Source: Faecalicatena sp. Marseille-Q4148
GTDB taxonomy: Bacteria; Bacillota; Clostridia; Lachnospirales; Lachnospiraceae
NCBI GenBank assembly: GCA_018228665.1
Contig: CP073692.1
Location: 2,926,046 to 2,990,045, forward strand
Length of the DNA: 64,000 nucleotides
Direction of reading: 5' to 3'
The position numbers and the translations under genes were made by a program. Positions 34,186 through 43,180 of this stretch are shown piece by piece (the stretch's first letter is position 1; each line of letters begins with the position of its first letter). The notes beneath the pieces are model-generated. The model saw only the letters and a list, made by a program, of their open reading frames with translations, searched no databases and was not told where the DNA came from.

Positions 34186-36688
34186 ATGAGGTAGGCACCC
34201 TGCGCCTTGCTGACTTTCATCAGTAGGTTTCAGGGAGCCGCCTCCCAAACCGGACGTACACCTCTCAGCGTATCCGGCTTTCCATGAATCACCTTGATTC
34301 TTTGGTTTCGTGTAAGAGTTCAAAGCAGTCAGGGCAGAGAGCCAGAGATTTTCTTCTCATTTTCAGCATTTTCTGCTCAAATATATCCCTGCCTTTCAGC
34401 GATTTCAGCGTTCTTACGTGGTGCATACATAAATAGTCTGCATGTTCCCCGCAAATCTCGCATACTCCGGCTTTTATGCGGTTTACTATCGTGTGCCTGC
34501 TGTCATATTTCCTATAACTCGGCATAACGTCTGCCACATTGTCATAGCCGTCGCTGTGCTTTCTGAATCCATCATGGTAAAATTCGCAGTATTTACGTCC
34601 CTTAGTTGTATCGTATGGGATTCTCAGTACTCCGTTTACCATGTGCCGCTTCTTAATAACACTGACATTCGTTCTGTGCTTTCCTGCCAGAGTTTTTAAC
34701 ATGCTGTACCGCACCATGTAGTAATACTTGTGCAATGCGCCTACGTTTTCTGCTATCCGATAGAAGTTATATAACCCTCGAATTTCGGAATTGAAAGTAG
34801 ACACAATCTCTGCGTCGCTGCGGTTCATCAGGTCTTTCCTTGGCATAGGCCGCCACATTTCTTTGCCTGTGTCATTGTTGCGTTTCACCTGTATCGCTCC
34901 CCGTTCCATCGCTTTTTTAATCCATTTTTCTTTCGGCATATACAGGAATACTTTTCCATACCACACCCGTTTCATGTCGCCGTTTTTACAACGCTTCATG
35001 TTCTTGGAATGGATTACTTTGAAATCGTACCCCAGATAGCGTACCGGCTTACTGGAATGGGTGACTTTCGTCTTTTCCTCGGACATTTCCAAATGCAGTT
35101 TTTCTTGGAGAAAGATTTTTACATCTTCCTTGATTTTTTCTGCGTCCTTTTTGGAGCCGATAACGCCGATTACAAAATCATCGGCGTAACGGTTGTACTG
35201 GATTTTCTTGAAGCCTTCCTCAAACGGATTGTAATAGTGCTGATTCATCTTCTTCCTTCTGGAATCCTTAAATTCTTTTACCAGTTCAGGAGTTGATTTT
35301 TCTGCGCCCATTAACGCTTTACGTGCCTTTCTGTATCTCCGGGACGCCCGCTCGTATTCTCTGGTCGTCCTTCTGCGTTCTGGCTCGCAATCATACTTTT
35401 CTTTGTATTCCTGCATATAGTTGTCCAGTTCGCTGAGGTAGATGTTTGCACATATCGGACTGATACCGCTGCCCTGCGGAACACCGGAGTAGGTGCAGTT
35501 GTACTGCCATTGTTCCATATATCCGGCTTTCAGGAACTTCCAGATTAGACCGATAAAAGCCTCGTCTGAAATCCTTTTCCGCAGTAATTCAACCAACACA
35601 TGATGGTCGAAGTTATCAAAGCACGCCTTAATGTCTCCCTCGACAATCCATGTAACACCTGTGAAGTTTTTCTTCACTTGCGTAAGTGCCGTGTGACAGC
35701 TTCTTTTTGGTCTGAAACCGTGTGAATTGTTGCTGAATGTCGGCTCATAGATTGCTTCAAGAATCATTCTGACCACTTCCTGCACTAACTTATCATCAGT
35801 AGAAGTGATTCCCAACGGGCGAAGTTTCCCGTTCTTTTTAGGAATGTACTTTCTTTTTGCAGGCTTTGGCTGATATGTCCTGTTGCGTATGGATTCAATA
35901 ATCCGGTTAATTCTCGGCAGGCTCATGTTGTCCAGCGTCTGCCCGTCTACCCCCTGCGTCATGCTCCCCTGCGATTTCGCAATGTTCGCATATGCAAGGA
36001 GATAGAACTCTGGATTGTATAGGTTGCGATATAATCTTTCATATTTGTAGTTACTTACACTTGCCTTTTCTTCAAGGCTTTTCAAGACATGAATCGGATT
36101 TCTCATAGTGTCTCACACACCATCCTTTCTGTTTTGAAAATGATTCACTGTTCCCCTTTGCCATGTAGACGGCTTTCCCGTCCGCAGACTACTATGGGAA
36201 CTCTGTTGCCATGGTGAATATTCAGAACCCCGCATTTCAGCGTTTTCATAGCCTTTCGGCATTTCACTTTAGGCAATCCCCGTTTAGTACGGTATAAACA
36301 AGCGTTCCACGTTGTCGGTATGTGACGTTCGCCTTTTTCCACTTTCCCGTGGCTGAACCTGCTCCGAGTATCAGCAGCCGCATAGCCAAACAATGCGACT
36401 GTCAGGAACACTGACGAGTACAACCTCTCTACGTCAGGGGTACGCTCTTGGTCCCGATTTCAGGCTGTCATTCAAGCAGTCTAGCTTCCATCCTCATACG
36501 TGGATTTTCATTCCGTCACGCCGGCGCTTCTGAGGCTTCAGCGCCCCGTGTCCTCCGTCATGCTATGGTCGCCCTCCGGTTTCCCTTTTGGGGTAAGACG
36601 GGGAATGATAGGTTGCGGCACAATGCCGCTTGATACTTTTACCTACTACTTGCTCAAGGTAGGATTTATACCGCCCTTACGGGCGCAC
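34186..36688 (-). mobile_element. Group II intron (2,503 bp) in ICE1 virD4
   Basis: Begins GTGCGCCCG (minus strand, from 36688) and ends CTACCTCAT (34186), fitting GUGYG...AY. A domain V-like hairpin is at about 34247-34283 (GCCGGATACGCTGAGAGG). It is unrelated in sequence to the virB4 introns. The equivalent site in ICE2 virD4 (AAGCCCA then ACCTCATG) is unoccupied and confirms the insertion point. Insertion is just downstream of the Walker A codons. Confidence 0.9.
34289..36106 (-). CDS. ltrA: Group II intron-encoded reverse transcriptase/maturase
   Basis: 605 residues. The reverse transcriptase core has YNRYADDFVIGVIG and GVPQGSGISPICANIYLSELD. A maturase region follows, then a C-terminal HNH-like endonuclease (CEICGEHADYLCMHHVRTLKSLKGRD). 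Clearly a different lineage from the 627-residue proteins in the virB4 introns, with an extra basic insertion (RRRTTREYERASRRYRKARK) between reverse transcriptase motifs. Confidence 0.9.
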   Translation of the reverse strand: MRNPIHVLKSLEEKASVSNYKYERLYRNLYNPEFYLLAYANIAKSQGSMTQGVDGQTLDNMSLPRINRIIESIRNRTYQPKPAKRKYIPKKNGKLRPLGITSTDDKLVQEVVRMILEAIYEPTFSNNSHGFRPKRSCHTALTQVKKNFTGVTWIVEGDIKACFDNFDHHVLVELLRKRISDEAFIGLIWKFLKAGYMEQWQYNCTYSGVPQGSGISPICANIYLSELDNYMQEYKEKYDCEPERRRTTREYERASRRYRKARKALMGAEKSTPELVKEFKDSRRKKMNQHYYNPFEEGFKKIQYNRYADDFVIGVIGSKKDAEKIKEDVKIFLQEKLHLEMSEEKTKVTHSSKPVRYLGYDFKVIHSKNMKRCKNGDMKRVWYGKVFLYMPKEKWIKKAMERGAIQVKRNNDTGKEMWRPMPRKDLMNRSDAEIVSTFNSEIRGLYNFYRIAENVGALHKYYYMVRYSMLKTLAGKHRTNVSVIKKRHMVNGVLRIPYDTTKGRKYCEFYHDGFRKHSDGYDNVADVMPSYRKYDSRHTIVNRIKAGVCEICGEHADYLCMHHVRTLKSLKGRDIFEQKMLKMRRKSLALCPDCFELLHETKESR

Positions 36689-37172
36689 TGGGCTTGATAA
36701 AAAACCTCGTTTTGCCGGAGCCGGAACCGCCGACCACCAGCACATTTTTATTCCGGGCGTTGGCCGGGTTCTTCGGCCTGCCGGACATCATAAGCCCCTC
36801 GCTCTGCGTCAGAATGATGTTGTTTTCCGGTTTTTGGTCCATAAACGGTGCAATATCCGTTTTGCTGCCCCAGCGGGCAGAACCGTATTCCACATTTTTA
36901 CGGTACTTTTTTGCGTCCTTTCCTTTGAGATACACCGCCAGCCTCATAATGACCGCACCGCAGAGCCCCACCAGCCAATCCAGCGCCGCACCGGGCCACA
37001 TGCTCTGAAAGGCCAAAGTGAAGCCTTCACTTAGCCCCAGCAGTTTTTGCGAAGCATCCGCTCCGGGAGCCAGCCGTACCGTCTGGCCCAGCTTTGCGAA
37101 TACCAAAAGGAACAGAAGGTAAGGCAGGTGGAGGATCACCTGCTTTTTCAGGGTGACCGTATCTATCTTCAA
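36689..37172 (-). CDS. virD4: VirD4-type coupling protein, 5' exon
   Basis: First 161 residues: two N-terminal membrane segments (VILHLPYLLFLLVFAKLG and ALDWLVGLCGAVIMRLAVYL), then YRKNVEYGSARWGSKTDI and the Walker A motif NVLVVGGSGSGKTRFFIKP, directly followed by the intron. The 4-bp overlap with pcfB is kept in both elements. Without splicing the protein would end a few residues after Walker A and be inactive. Confidence 0.88.
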
Positions 37173-37639
37173 CGCTCCGGCCCTCCATGCTCCTTATTCT
37201 TTACCTTGTCACGGCCAAGCGCCTGTGCCAGCTCTTTGAATTTGGCAAGCTGGGAAAGCAGCGACGGCCTGGTGCTACGGGCAAGGTCTTTTCTTGTATA
37301 TTCCTTAAATGCCGCGGTCAGGGCGTCCGCCTGGTTTGCCTTGAAATACACCGTCCATTTGGGCGGATCCGTGCCGGGGTCTTTTTCAATGTGATAGCGG
37401 ACCTCATGCTTTTTGGCGATCCGTTCAAAAGAGCGAATCCGTCCGGTCACTTCAATGGTACTGGCGCCGGGGTCCCTGGCGGTCAGCCGCTTCATGCTGT
37501 TGCGGCCAACTTTCGGGGTATTGCGGCTATGCTCCATCTTTTGAAGCGCGGCGGCAATGGCCGCTTTCAGCACCCGCCCGGACAGCTTTGCCGCCTGGAC
37601 CGTGACCGACATGGTTCTTTGTTCAATATCTTCCTGCAC
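37169..37639 (-). CDS. pcfB: PcfB-type relaxosome/coupling accessory protein
   Basis: 156 residues of the PcfB (DUF3801) family: N-terminal helix (TMSVTVQAAKLSGRVLKAAIAAALQKME), central GRIRSFERIAKKHEVRYHIEKDPGTDPPKWTVYFKANQADALTAAFKEY, then RPSLLSQLAKFKELAQALGR. PcfB proteins bind the relaxase and the coupling protein and recruit substrate to the channel. The final segment contains the tail motif shared by many ICE1 accessory proteins, 33 residues from the end. It is translationally coupled to virD4. Confidence 0.85.
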   Translation of the reverse strand: MQEDIEQRTMSVTVQAAKLSGRVLKAAIAAALQKMEHSRNTPKVGRNSMKRLTARDPGASTIEVTGRIRSFERIAKKHEVRYHIEKDPGTDPPKWTVYFKANQADALTAAFKEYTRKDLARSTRPSLLSQLAKFKELAQALGRDKVKNKEHGGPER

Positions 37640-37675
37640 CTACATCCTCCTTCCTGAAAAAATATAGTCTGTTCA

Positions 37676-38476
37676 TTACCGTGCCTCACTTAGTACCTGC
37701 TGGCGCGGGGCGTGTTCGTGGGCTTTTTCCGCCTGTTCGATCTGAATCCGGGCGTGCCGAAGGAGCGTCTTAATCATGGAAGCCGGTTCTTTCACTTCCG
37801 AAAGGTGCTCCGTCATGCCTTTGCACTCGTCTGGCAGATAATCCGCCATTGCTTTACAGGCATCTTCCAGACTTCCGATGAATCCCCAGCAGCTATCCGA
37901 CAGCTCGCCGTTTTTATACAGCTCAAAGCCATAACACTCACCCCGGAGATAGGCGTCATACTCAGCAACCTCGCCCCTAAGCAAATCCTCGGCTTTTTTT
38001 CGGAGGGCGCCGGTCATTTTCTCCCCGCCGAACTCTTTCAGCACATCCTCTTTGGAAACATACACCCAACCTACCTGCCCGCTGTCCCAGGGATCGTGGA
38101 AACTCTCTGTCTGCATGGCAAGGCCGCTGTGGTCCAGAAGGTACAGGGGCATCACAACGTATTTTTCAGAGATCACCCGGAGCATGGCATCATCCACGGC
38201 ACGGGGGTCGGGGTGGTCGCCAGTCATTTTCCGGCTCCAGACCATATTTACCATGCGCTCATAGCGTTCCGTGCCGCGCTCATTGTTGCCAACGGTGTTT
38301 AAGTACATTTCCCGCAGAAAATCGTCCTTGTCAATATAGTTGTGGTGGTCGCCCAGGGCATAGCGGGGGTGGAAGCATACCATTGTCCCGAAGTTGTCAT
38401 TAACTTCACGAGGGCTGATCAGCATATCGTCCGGCTGCACCATTAAGGCATAGGGTTCCTGTTCTGCCATCAGCAT
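37676..38476 (-). CDS. Phage/ICE-type conserved protein of unknown function
   Basis: 266 residues. It resembles a widespread phage and plasmid family with the pattern DNFGTMVCFHPRYALGDHHNYIDKDDFL, PLYLLDHSGLAMQT, FHDPWDSGQVGWVYVSKEDV and GECYGFELYKNGELSDSCWGFIGSLED. No function is known. The tail (ASMIKTLLRHARIQ, about 35 residues from the end) is a weak version of the shared tail motif. It is the gene just before pcfB in the accessory cluster. Confidence 0.65.
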   Translation of the reverse strand: MLMAEQEPYALMVQPDDMLISPREVNDNFGTMVCFHPRYALGDHHNYIDKDDFLREMYLNTVGNNERGTERYERMVNMVWSRKMTGDHPDPRAVDDAMLRVISEKYVVMPLYLLDHSGLAMQTESFHDPWDSGQVGWVYVSKEDVLKEFGGEKMTGALRKKAEDLLRGEVAEYDAYLRGECYGFELYKNGELSDSCWGFIGSLEDACKAMADYLPDECKGMTEHLSEVKEPASMIKTLLRHARIQIEQAEKAHEHAPRQQVLSEAR

Positions 38477-38482
38477 AAGCCA

Positions 38483-39595
38483 TCAGCTCCTTTCCGGTTC
38501 TTTCTTTTTCTCCGGCGTCTTAGGTTCTGCCTTTGCCGCCTGTTTCTTAGCGTCGTCAAGCAGCTCCCGCAGCGACACATCCCGCTTTGCCTCCGGCTGC
38601 CGGGCGCCGCCCAAAAAATCCGGCACTTCCTTAAACCCAATGCTGTCCACATAGTAGGCGGTGTCGCTGCCTTTTTCGTGGAGCACTACTACATCAGAGA
38701 CAGAAAGGGAATGCCCCTTAAAATCCTCCGGGTGGTCGATGTTAAAGCGGGTATAAATATCTTCCAGTGTTTCGCCGGGCGAAAGCTCCGCCGCATAGAC
38801 CATCTGGTAATTGTCCCTGTCTACCGGGAGCCCTTTCTTTTCCAGCCAATCAAGGGACATAAAGCGCAGGTCATCGGTGCTGTCCGATAAGTCAAGCTGG
38901 TAAATGGAGTAGGCGCTGATCCCGTATTCTTTTTCATAGGCGGCAATGCGATCCAGCAGCGGCCCGGCCTCGCCGTTCAGGTGTTCCTCCTGAATGACAG
39001 TTGCCATCCTCATGCGTATCTTTCCGGTCTGCCCGGAAAGGAGTTCGTCCGCCATGCGTTCTTTTTCCTCATGGAAAACGGGGTGCATATCCGCATAAGC
39101 GTCACTGTACTGCCGCAGGAACACATCCAGGTCAAAGGCCAGGTCCGTGGACTCGTCCAGCCGCATTTCTTCCCGCTGTGCCTCCTGTGCGGCCATCTGC
39201 GCCCGCTGTGCCTCCTGTTCTTCAGGGGAAGGGACCGGCTGCTTGACTGCCAGGATTTTCCCGGCAATGCGGACAAACTGCTCCGGGTGCTCAAACTGCT
39301 GCCGGTATTTCTCCATAAGGTCTGCTGGAAGGTCTGTAAAATCTTCCTCGCCAAGCCCGCAGAGAAAGAAATTCCCTGCAACAATGTCATAGATATTGCC
39401 CTCGTCATCATGGAGAGCACGGTTCAGGGGAAGCCCCATGTATTTGCCTTCCTCGTTACAGATCAAGGCAACCGGGTCATCGTAAGGGTAAACAGCCTGA
39501 ATGTCCCCGCCGACAGCGGCCTGCAATGGCTCCAGACCTTCGCCAATTTCTGCCGCATAGGGGACTTTCCCAGGCTCCACCATTAAAACTTTCAT
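38483..39595 (-). CDS. DUF3846 + YodL domain accessory protein
   Basis: 370 residues. The N-terminal ~110 residues match DUF3846 (LPLNRALHDDEGNIYDIVAGNFFLCG). The C-terminal domain (about 225-335) matches YodL: YSIYQLDLSDSTDDLRFMSLDWLEKKGLPV, then SVSDVVVLHEKGSDTAYYVDSIGFKEVPDFL. A charged linker rich in Gln/Ala lies between. Such multi-domain proteins of conjugative elements are regarded as polyvalent proteins that may act in the recipient. The tail VSLRELLDDAKK sits 31 residues from the end. Coupled to the downstream and upstream genes. Confidence 0.75.
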   Translation of the reverse strand: MKVLMVEPGKVPYAAEIGEGLEPLQAAVGGDIQAVYPYDDPVALICNEEGKYMGLPLNRALHDDEGNIYDIVAGNFFLCGLGEEDFTDLPADLMEKYRQQFEHPEQFVRIAGKILAVKQPVPSPEEQEAQRAQMAAQEAQREEMRLDESTDLAFDLDVFLRQYSDAYADMHPVFHEEKERMADELLSGQTGKIRMRMATVIQEEHLNGEAGPLLDRIAAYEKEYGISAYSIYQLDLSDSTDDLRFMSLDWLEKKGLPVDRDNYQMVYAAELSPGETLEDIYTRFNIDHPEDFKGHSLSVSDVVVLHEKGSDTAYYVDSIGFKEVPDFLGGARQPEAKRDVSLRELLDDAKKQAAKAEPKTPEKKKEPERS

Positions 39596-39963
39596 AACTG
39601 CATATCCTCCTTCTTTTTATTCGGCTTTGCCTGCCGCCTGCCTTCTTCCCGTTCTTTCCCTGGCTGCGTTTTGGAAGCGGTAAGCCTGCTTACGACAGAA
39701 CCCTTCGCCGCATTCTCCGCCTCAATCTCTTTTGCGGACAGCCTGCGAAAACTGTCTGTGTCCGGGATAAGGGCAAGCCCGCTGCCATTGTCCCATTTCA
39801 CATGAATCTGAGACTGGTCATCCACATAGTTAACCGTTCCCCTCATTCCTGCCGGAATCGGTGCAAACGGATCATCCATCCCAATCAGTTCCAGCCTTGT
39901 ACCGGGAGGGTATGACTGCCGGTAAGATTCTGCCATGCGGCGGTTCTTTTCCCACTCATTCAT
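39592..39963 (-). CDS. DUF4314-type protein
   Basis: 123 residues with the DUF4314 beta-barrel domain (PPGTRLELIGMDDPFAPIPAGMRGTVNYVDDQSQIHVKWDNGSGLALIP). Function unknown; common in phages and ICEs. The tail GSVVSRLTASKT lies about 36 residues from the end and is followed by a strongly basic stretch, again the shared arrangement. 4-bp overlaps with both neighbours. Confidence 0.75.
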   Translation of the reverse strand: MNEWEKNRRMAESYRQSYPPGTRLELIGMDDPFAPIPAGMRGTVNYVDDQSQIHVKWDNGSGLALIPDTDSFRRLSAKEIEAENAAKGSVVSRLTASKTQPGKEREEGRRQAKPNKKKEDMQL

Positions 39964-40796
39964 AAGCTGCTCCTTTCTTCTGACTGATATTTTTCTCCCT
40001 GTCGGACCGGCTGCCCGGATTCTTTTGCGTCCAGCTTCGCCGCCGCCAGTTTCCCCAGCACGGAAGGCTTTTCCGCCTTTTCGGGCAAAGAAATATCGCC
40101 CTCCGAAACCTCGGCGGCGGTGTGCTCTGCCTTGACCGGTTCCTGGCCCTCCACGGTATAACCGGGAAGGAGGGTACCGTGAACGGTAAAGTGGTGCTCA
40201 TATTCTTTTGGAATCTGCGGAGAGATTTCTGTAAACAGGTGGGAGTAGGCTTTCTTGCGCCCATCCAGGTATTTCATAGCGGCGGCTTTGTCGGTATAGC
40301 GTTTCTGGTTCTGCCCGGCGATCTTTTCCCCATATCCCTCCTTCGGGGAATTCACATACACATCCCATGTCACATACCAGGCAACCGGGACGCTTTGCTT
40401 CGTTTCCCGGTCATATTTGGTATCTTCCCAAACGCTGCATGTCATCTTATAGACACGGTTGCTGATTTCCTCGGCGTCCCGCCAGTTGCCGGTTTTGCGC
40501 CATTCATTTCCCGTATGTGCAACCTCCGGGGTCCGCAGGTATTCCAGCGAGCGGTTCAATTTCTGTGTGACTGCCGCCTGCTGTTCCCATTGTTTTGCCG
40601 CCGCCTGCACGATTGCAAGGGCTTTCTGCTCGCCGTCTATGCTGTCCTGACGCAATGCCTCCAGTGCATCCGCACCCTGCGTAATCAGGGAAGATATATC
40701 CACATCCTCACAATATACGTTGTGCTCCAATTTGAGCTGGCTGCCTTCCGTTAGATAGTCAAACCGGTAAACCTGATAATCCTTGTTTTCTTCCAA
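39960..40796 (-). CDS. ICE accessory protein, possible polyvalent-protein (LPD28-like) domain
   Basis: 278 residues. N-terminal YQVYRFDYLTEGSQLKLEHNVY and the helical QKALAIVQAAAKQWEQQAAVTQKLNRSLEYLRTPEVAHTGNEW region are typical of accessory proteins next to DUF4314 in clostridial elements. The middle (YVTWDVYVNSPKEGYGEKIAGQNQKRYTDKAAAMKYLDGRKKAYSHLFTEISPQIP) suggests a small alpha/beta LPD-type module; this call is tentative. The tail KPSVLGKLAAAKLDA is 36 residues from the end. Confidence 0.5.
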   Translation of the reverse strand: MEENKDYQVYRFDYLTEGSQLKLEHNVYCEDVDISSLITQGADALEALRQDSIDGEQKALAIVQAAAKQWEQQAAVTQKLNRSLEYLRTPEVAHTGNEWRKTGNWRDAEEISNRVYKMTCSVWEDTKYDRETKQSVPVAWYVTWDVYVNSPKEGYGEKIAGQNQKRYTDKAAAMKYLDGRKKAYSHLFTEISPQIPKEYEHHFTVHGTLLPGYTVEGQEPVKAEHTAAEVSEGDISLPEKAEKPSVLGKLAAAKLDAKESGQPVRQGEKYQSEERSSL

Positions 40797-40808
40797 TGTT
40801 TCACCTCC

Positions 40809-42839
40809 TTAAATCTCCGGCGCGTGGGACTTTTTAGGAGCCGCCTGCGCCGGGGTACTTTTTTCTGCCGATCTTGCCGCCGCAAGTTGCCCGATCACCG
40901 AAGGGCGTTCCATCGTAAATATGGTAATCTGCTCATTTTCAGCCAACGGTACAGCCTGCACCGCAAGGGGCAGCGTTGTTTCCGCATGGGTAAGGGTGTG
41001 CTGCAATTTCAAATCTGCCACGATCTCGTCAAACACCGCGTTGATCGCCCTGCGTTCCTCACCCTGGGGATAGGCTTTCAAAACCTCTGTTTCCCCGGAT
41101 TTATCCATGACAAGGGCTACCGCGCAATCCGCATGGCCGGCCAGATAATCAGAAGCATAGGGCAGCTTATCCTTGATATAACAGGCAAAAGCCCTGGCCG
41201 TCATTTCCGTGTTGCTGTCCCAATAGCCGCCGTCTTTCTCGCATTCTTTTCCCATTTTTACGGAATTGCGGTAGTAGTCGGTCTCTGTCCGCCCGATCTG
41301 CGGGGTTTCCTGTTCCTGCATCCTGTGAAGCATCCGCTCGAACATTTCCAAACGTTCACGATCACTTTTGGGAATCACATGGCCGCTGACGGATTTCTTT
41401 AAGGCGCTGATCTGATCCACAGAACCGACCTCCCCGGAAAGGAAAGCGTCTTTTAATGCCACATACTGTTCCAGCGTACTTTCATTGCCGTACCGCTTCA
41501 AGGAGCCAAGCACCGCCGAATCCAGCCAGCTTGCCGCGTTTTTCTTTGTCCGGCTGTTCTGTGCCTCGGTGCGTTTGGCCGCCTGCTCCGGCGTCTCCGG
41601 TTTGTACTTCATGGTATCAATGAGCTTTTGGAACAATGGGTAAAGGCGGGGCTGTTCTGAGAGCATCCCTTTCGCGCCCATCTTTGCCCCCAAATAGTCG
41701 TCAAAGCCGTGCCACCATTCATGCGCCAGGGAACCGGCCCCGTGCATCTTCGTAAGGTTGATGACCTTGCGGAGCGGTTCATAATGGGCCGCGGCGTTGC
41801 CGCTGCCCCTGGCACCGAAAGCGATAGCAAGCGTGCCGCCAAAGGCAATATCCTGATCGCTGATCTGTAAGGCAGCCGCCAGGTCTTTCAGTGCTTCAAA
41901 TCCCATGTTCAGGGACGCCTGCCGGTCATTCTGGTTCATCCAGTTTCCAAATTCGCCGCCCCGGAAGCCGAAAGTGTCAAGATAATGCTGTCCGGTGATC
42001 TCCTGACCGCTCCGGTAGTCCGGCCCGGTCCGTCTCACATGCGCAAGCTGCGGAGGGGTAAACCGGACCTTTCCGCCTTTGCTCCGCTGCCGGGCAAAAT
42101 CCTGTACCCATTTCAGGGCTGCCTCACGGGATTCCAAATTTGTCTGCAAAATGGAATAGCCTTTCGTCACATAATAGGTGCCGGGTTTCCAGTCGTTATT
42201 TCTGGAATAGGTGTTTTTCCCGTCATTGAAGTGGATCGCATAGCCCTTTGGCATCTTCTGGTCTTTGGAAACGCCAAACTGTTCCTGCTGCGCCTTTTGC
42301 GTGAAATCCCGGTCAAAGTGAGAAGCGGAGCGGATATGTAAGGCCTGCACCAGCTTATTGGTAATGACCGGGTTATCCAGGGATTTCTTCGTAGCGCGGT
42401 AATGGGTTCCGCTGGCCCAGCCCTGCACCTGCTCCACATATCCATTTTGTATCAGAAAGCGGTCATAGGCTTGCATAGCGTCATCCAGTGTGCGCACATC
42501 CTCGATCACGGCCTGTAGCTGCCGGACGGTCTCAATATATTCCTCCTGCCTGGCACGCCTGAGCTCCGGGGTTTTGTCACTGTACCGGTATTGGGGAGAA
42601 GCCCCCAGGCTGTCCCGTGCCTTTTTGATGAAATAGACAACGCCGAGGGGAACGCCATCGTCAAGCATGGCCTGATAGTCCGGTTTCTTCCAGACATTAT
42701 CCTTCTTGACGAATTTCTCCGCCTCCCGCTCATTCATGGCGCCCAGGTCGTCTACATACAGGCCGCGGTCTTTCCAGAGGTCTTTTTTCGCACCTCCGAT
42801 CTTTTCCCCAAAATCCTCATGCTGTAAATTTTCTGCCAA
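40809..42839 (-). CDS. Large polyvalent protein with LPD1 domain and zincin-like HEWWH motif
   Basis: 676 residues. The central region (about 290-400) matches the LPD1 domain of large polyvalent proteins: FGNWMNQNDRQASLNMGFEALKDLA, then AFGARGSGNAAAHYEPLRKVINLTKMHGAGSLAHEWWHGFDDYLG. The HEWWH is an HExxH zinc-metallopeptidase motif, so it may be an active protease. Known LPD proteins are carried by phages and conjugative elements and are proposed to enter the recipient and counter defences. The tail RPSVIGQLAAARSAE is 32 residues from the end. First large gene of the accessory cluster. Confidence 0.8.
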   Translation of the reverse strand: MAENLQHEDFGEKIGGAKKDLWKDRGLYVDDLGAMNEREAEKFVKKDNVWKKPDYQAMLDDGVPLGVVYFIKKARDSLGASPQYRYSDKTPELRRARQEEYIETVRQLQAVIEDVRTLDDAMQAYDRFLIQNGYVEQVQGWASGTHYRATKKSLDNPVITNKLVQALHIRSASHFDRDFTQKAQQEQFGVSKDQKMPKGYAIHFNDGKNTYSRNNDWKPGTYYVTKGYSILQTNLESREAALKWVQDFARQRSKGGKVRFTPPQLAHVRRTGPDYRSGQEITGQHYLDTFGFRGGEFGNWMNQNDRQASLNMGFEALKDLAAALQISDQDIAFGGTLAIAFGARGSGNAAAHYEPLRKVINLTKMHGAGSLAHEWWHGFDDYLGAKMGAKGMLSEQPRLYPLFQKLIDTMKYKPETPEQAAKRTEAQNSRTKKNAASWLDSAVLGSLKRYGNESTLEQYVALKDAFLSGEVGSVDQISALKKSVSGHVIPKSDRERLEMFERMLHRMQEQETPQIGRTETDYYRNSVKMGKECEKDGGYWDSNTEMTARAFACYIKDKLPYASDYLAGHADCAVALVMDKSGETEVLKAYPQGEERRAINAVFDEIVADLKLQHTLTHAETTLPLAVQAVPLAENEQITIFTMERPSVIGQLAAARSAEKSTPAQAAPKKSHAPEI

Positions 42840-42877
42840 ACATTATCACCTCCAGTCTGTGCGAAAACTTAACGCAA

Positions 42878-43165
42878 TCATTTATAAGCATTTCCATCCT
42901 CCGGGTGCTGTCCGCCGGCAATCTTGCTCACGATTTCCGGCCCGGTTTCATAAATTTGCATCAGGCGCTTGGCCGTGCCGCTGGGCTGAACGGCGCCGCT
43001 GGTCCAGAGCCGGACAGTGGAGGGCGTAACGTTCATCAGAAGCGCAAAGCCCTTTTCGTTCATATCCAATTTTTCCATCAAAGCCTTAACCATATCGGGG
43101 CCATATTCCGGGCACCGGGCGGCTTCGGCGATCATTTGCAAAGCGGTATTTTCTGTCTTCGTCAT
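42878..43165 (-). CDS. Helix-turn-helix DNA-binding protein
   Basis: 95 residues. The core KALMEKLDMNEKGFALLMNVTPSTVRLWTSGAVQPSGTAKRLMQIYE is an XRE/HigA-like helix-turn-helix whose recognition helix is in the TPSTVRLW segment. It is likely a repressor of the accessory or transfer operon in which it lies. Binding site downstream of GGAGGAT. Confidence 0.75.
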   Translation of the reverse strand: MTKTENTALQMIAEAARCPEYGPDMVKALMEKLDMNEKGFALLMNVTPSTVRLWTSGAVQPSGTAKRLMQIYETGPEIVSKIAGGQHPEDGNAYK

Positions 43166-43180
43166 GTTAAAATCCTCCTG

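Noticed and set aside
38483..43165. Accessory cluster as an integrated prophage
   Set aside because: Several proteins are shared with phages, but there are no structural, lysis or packaging genes, and the cluster is joined by 4-bp overlaps to pcfB and virD4. It is better explained as ICE accessory genes.
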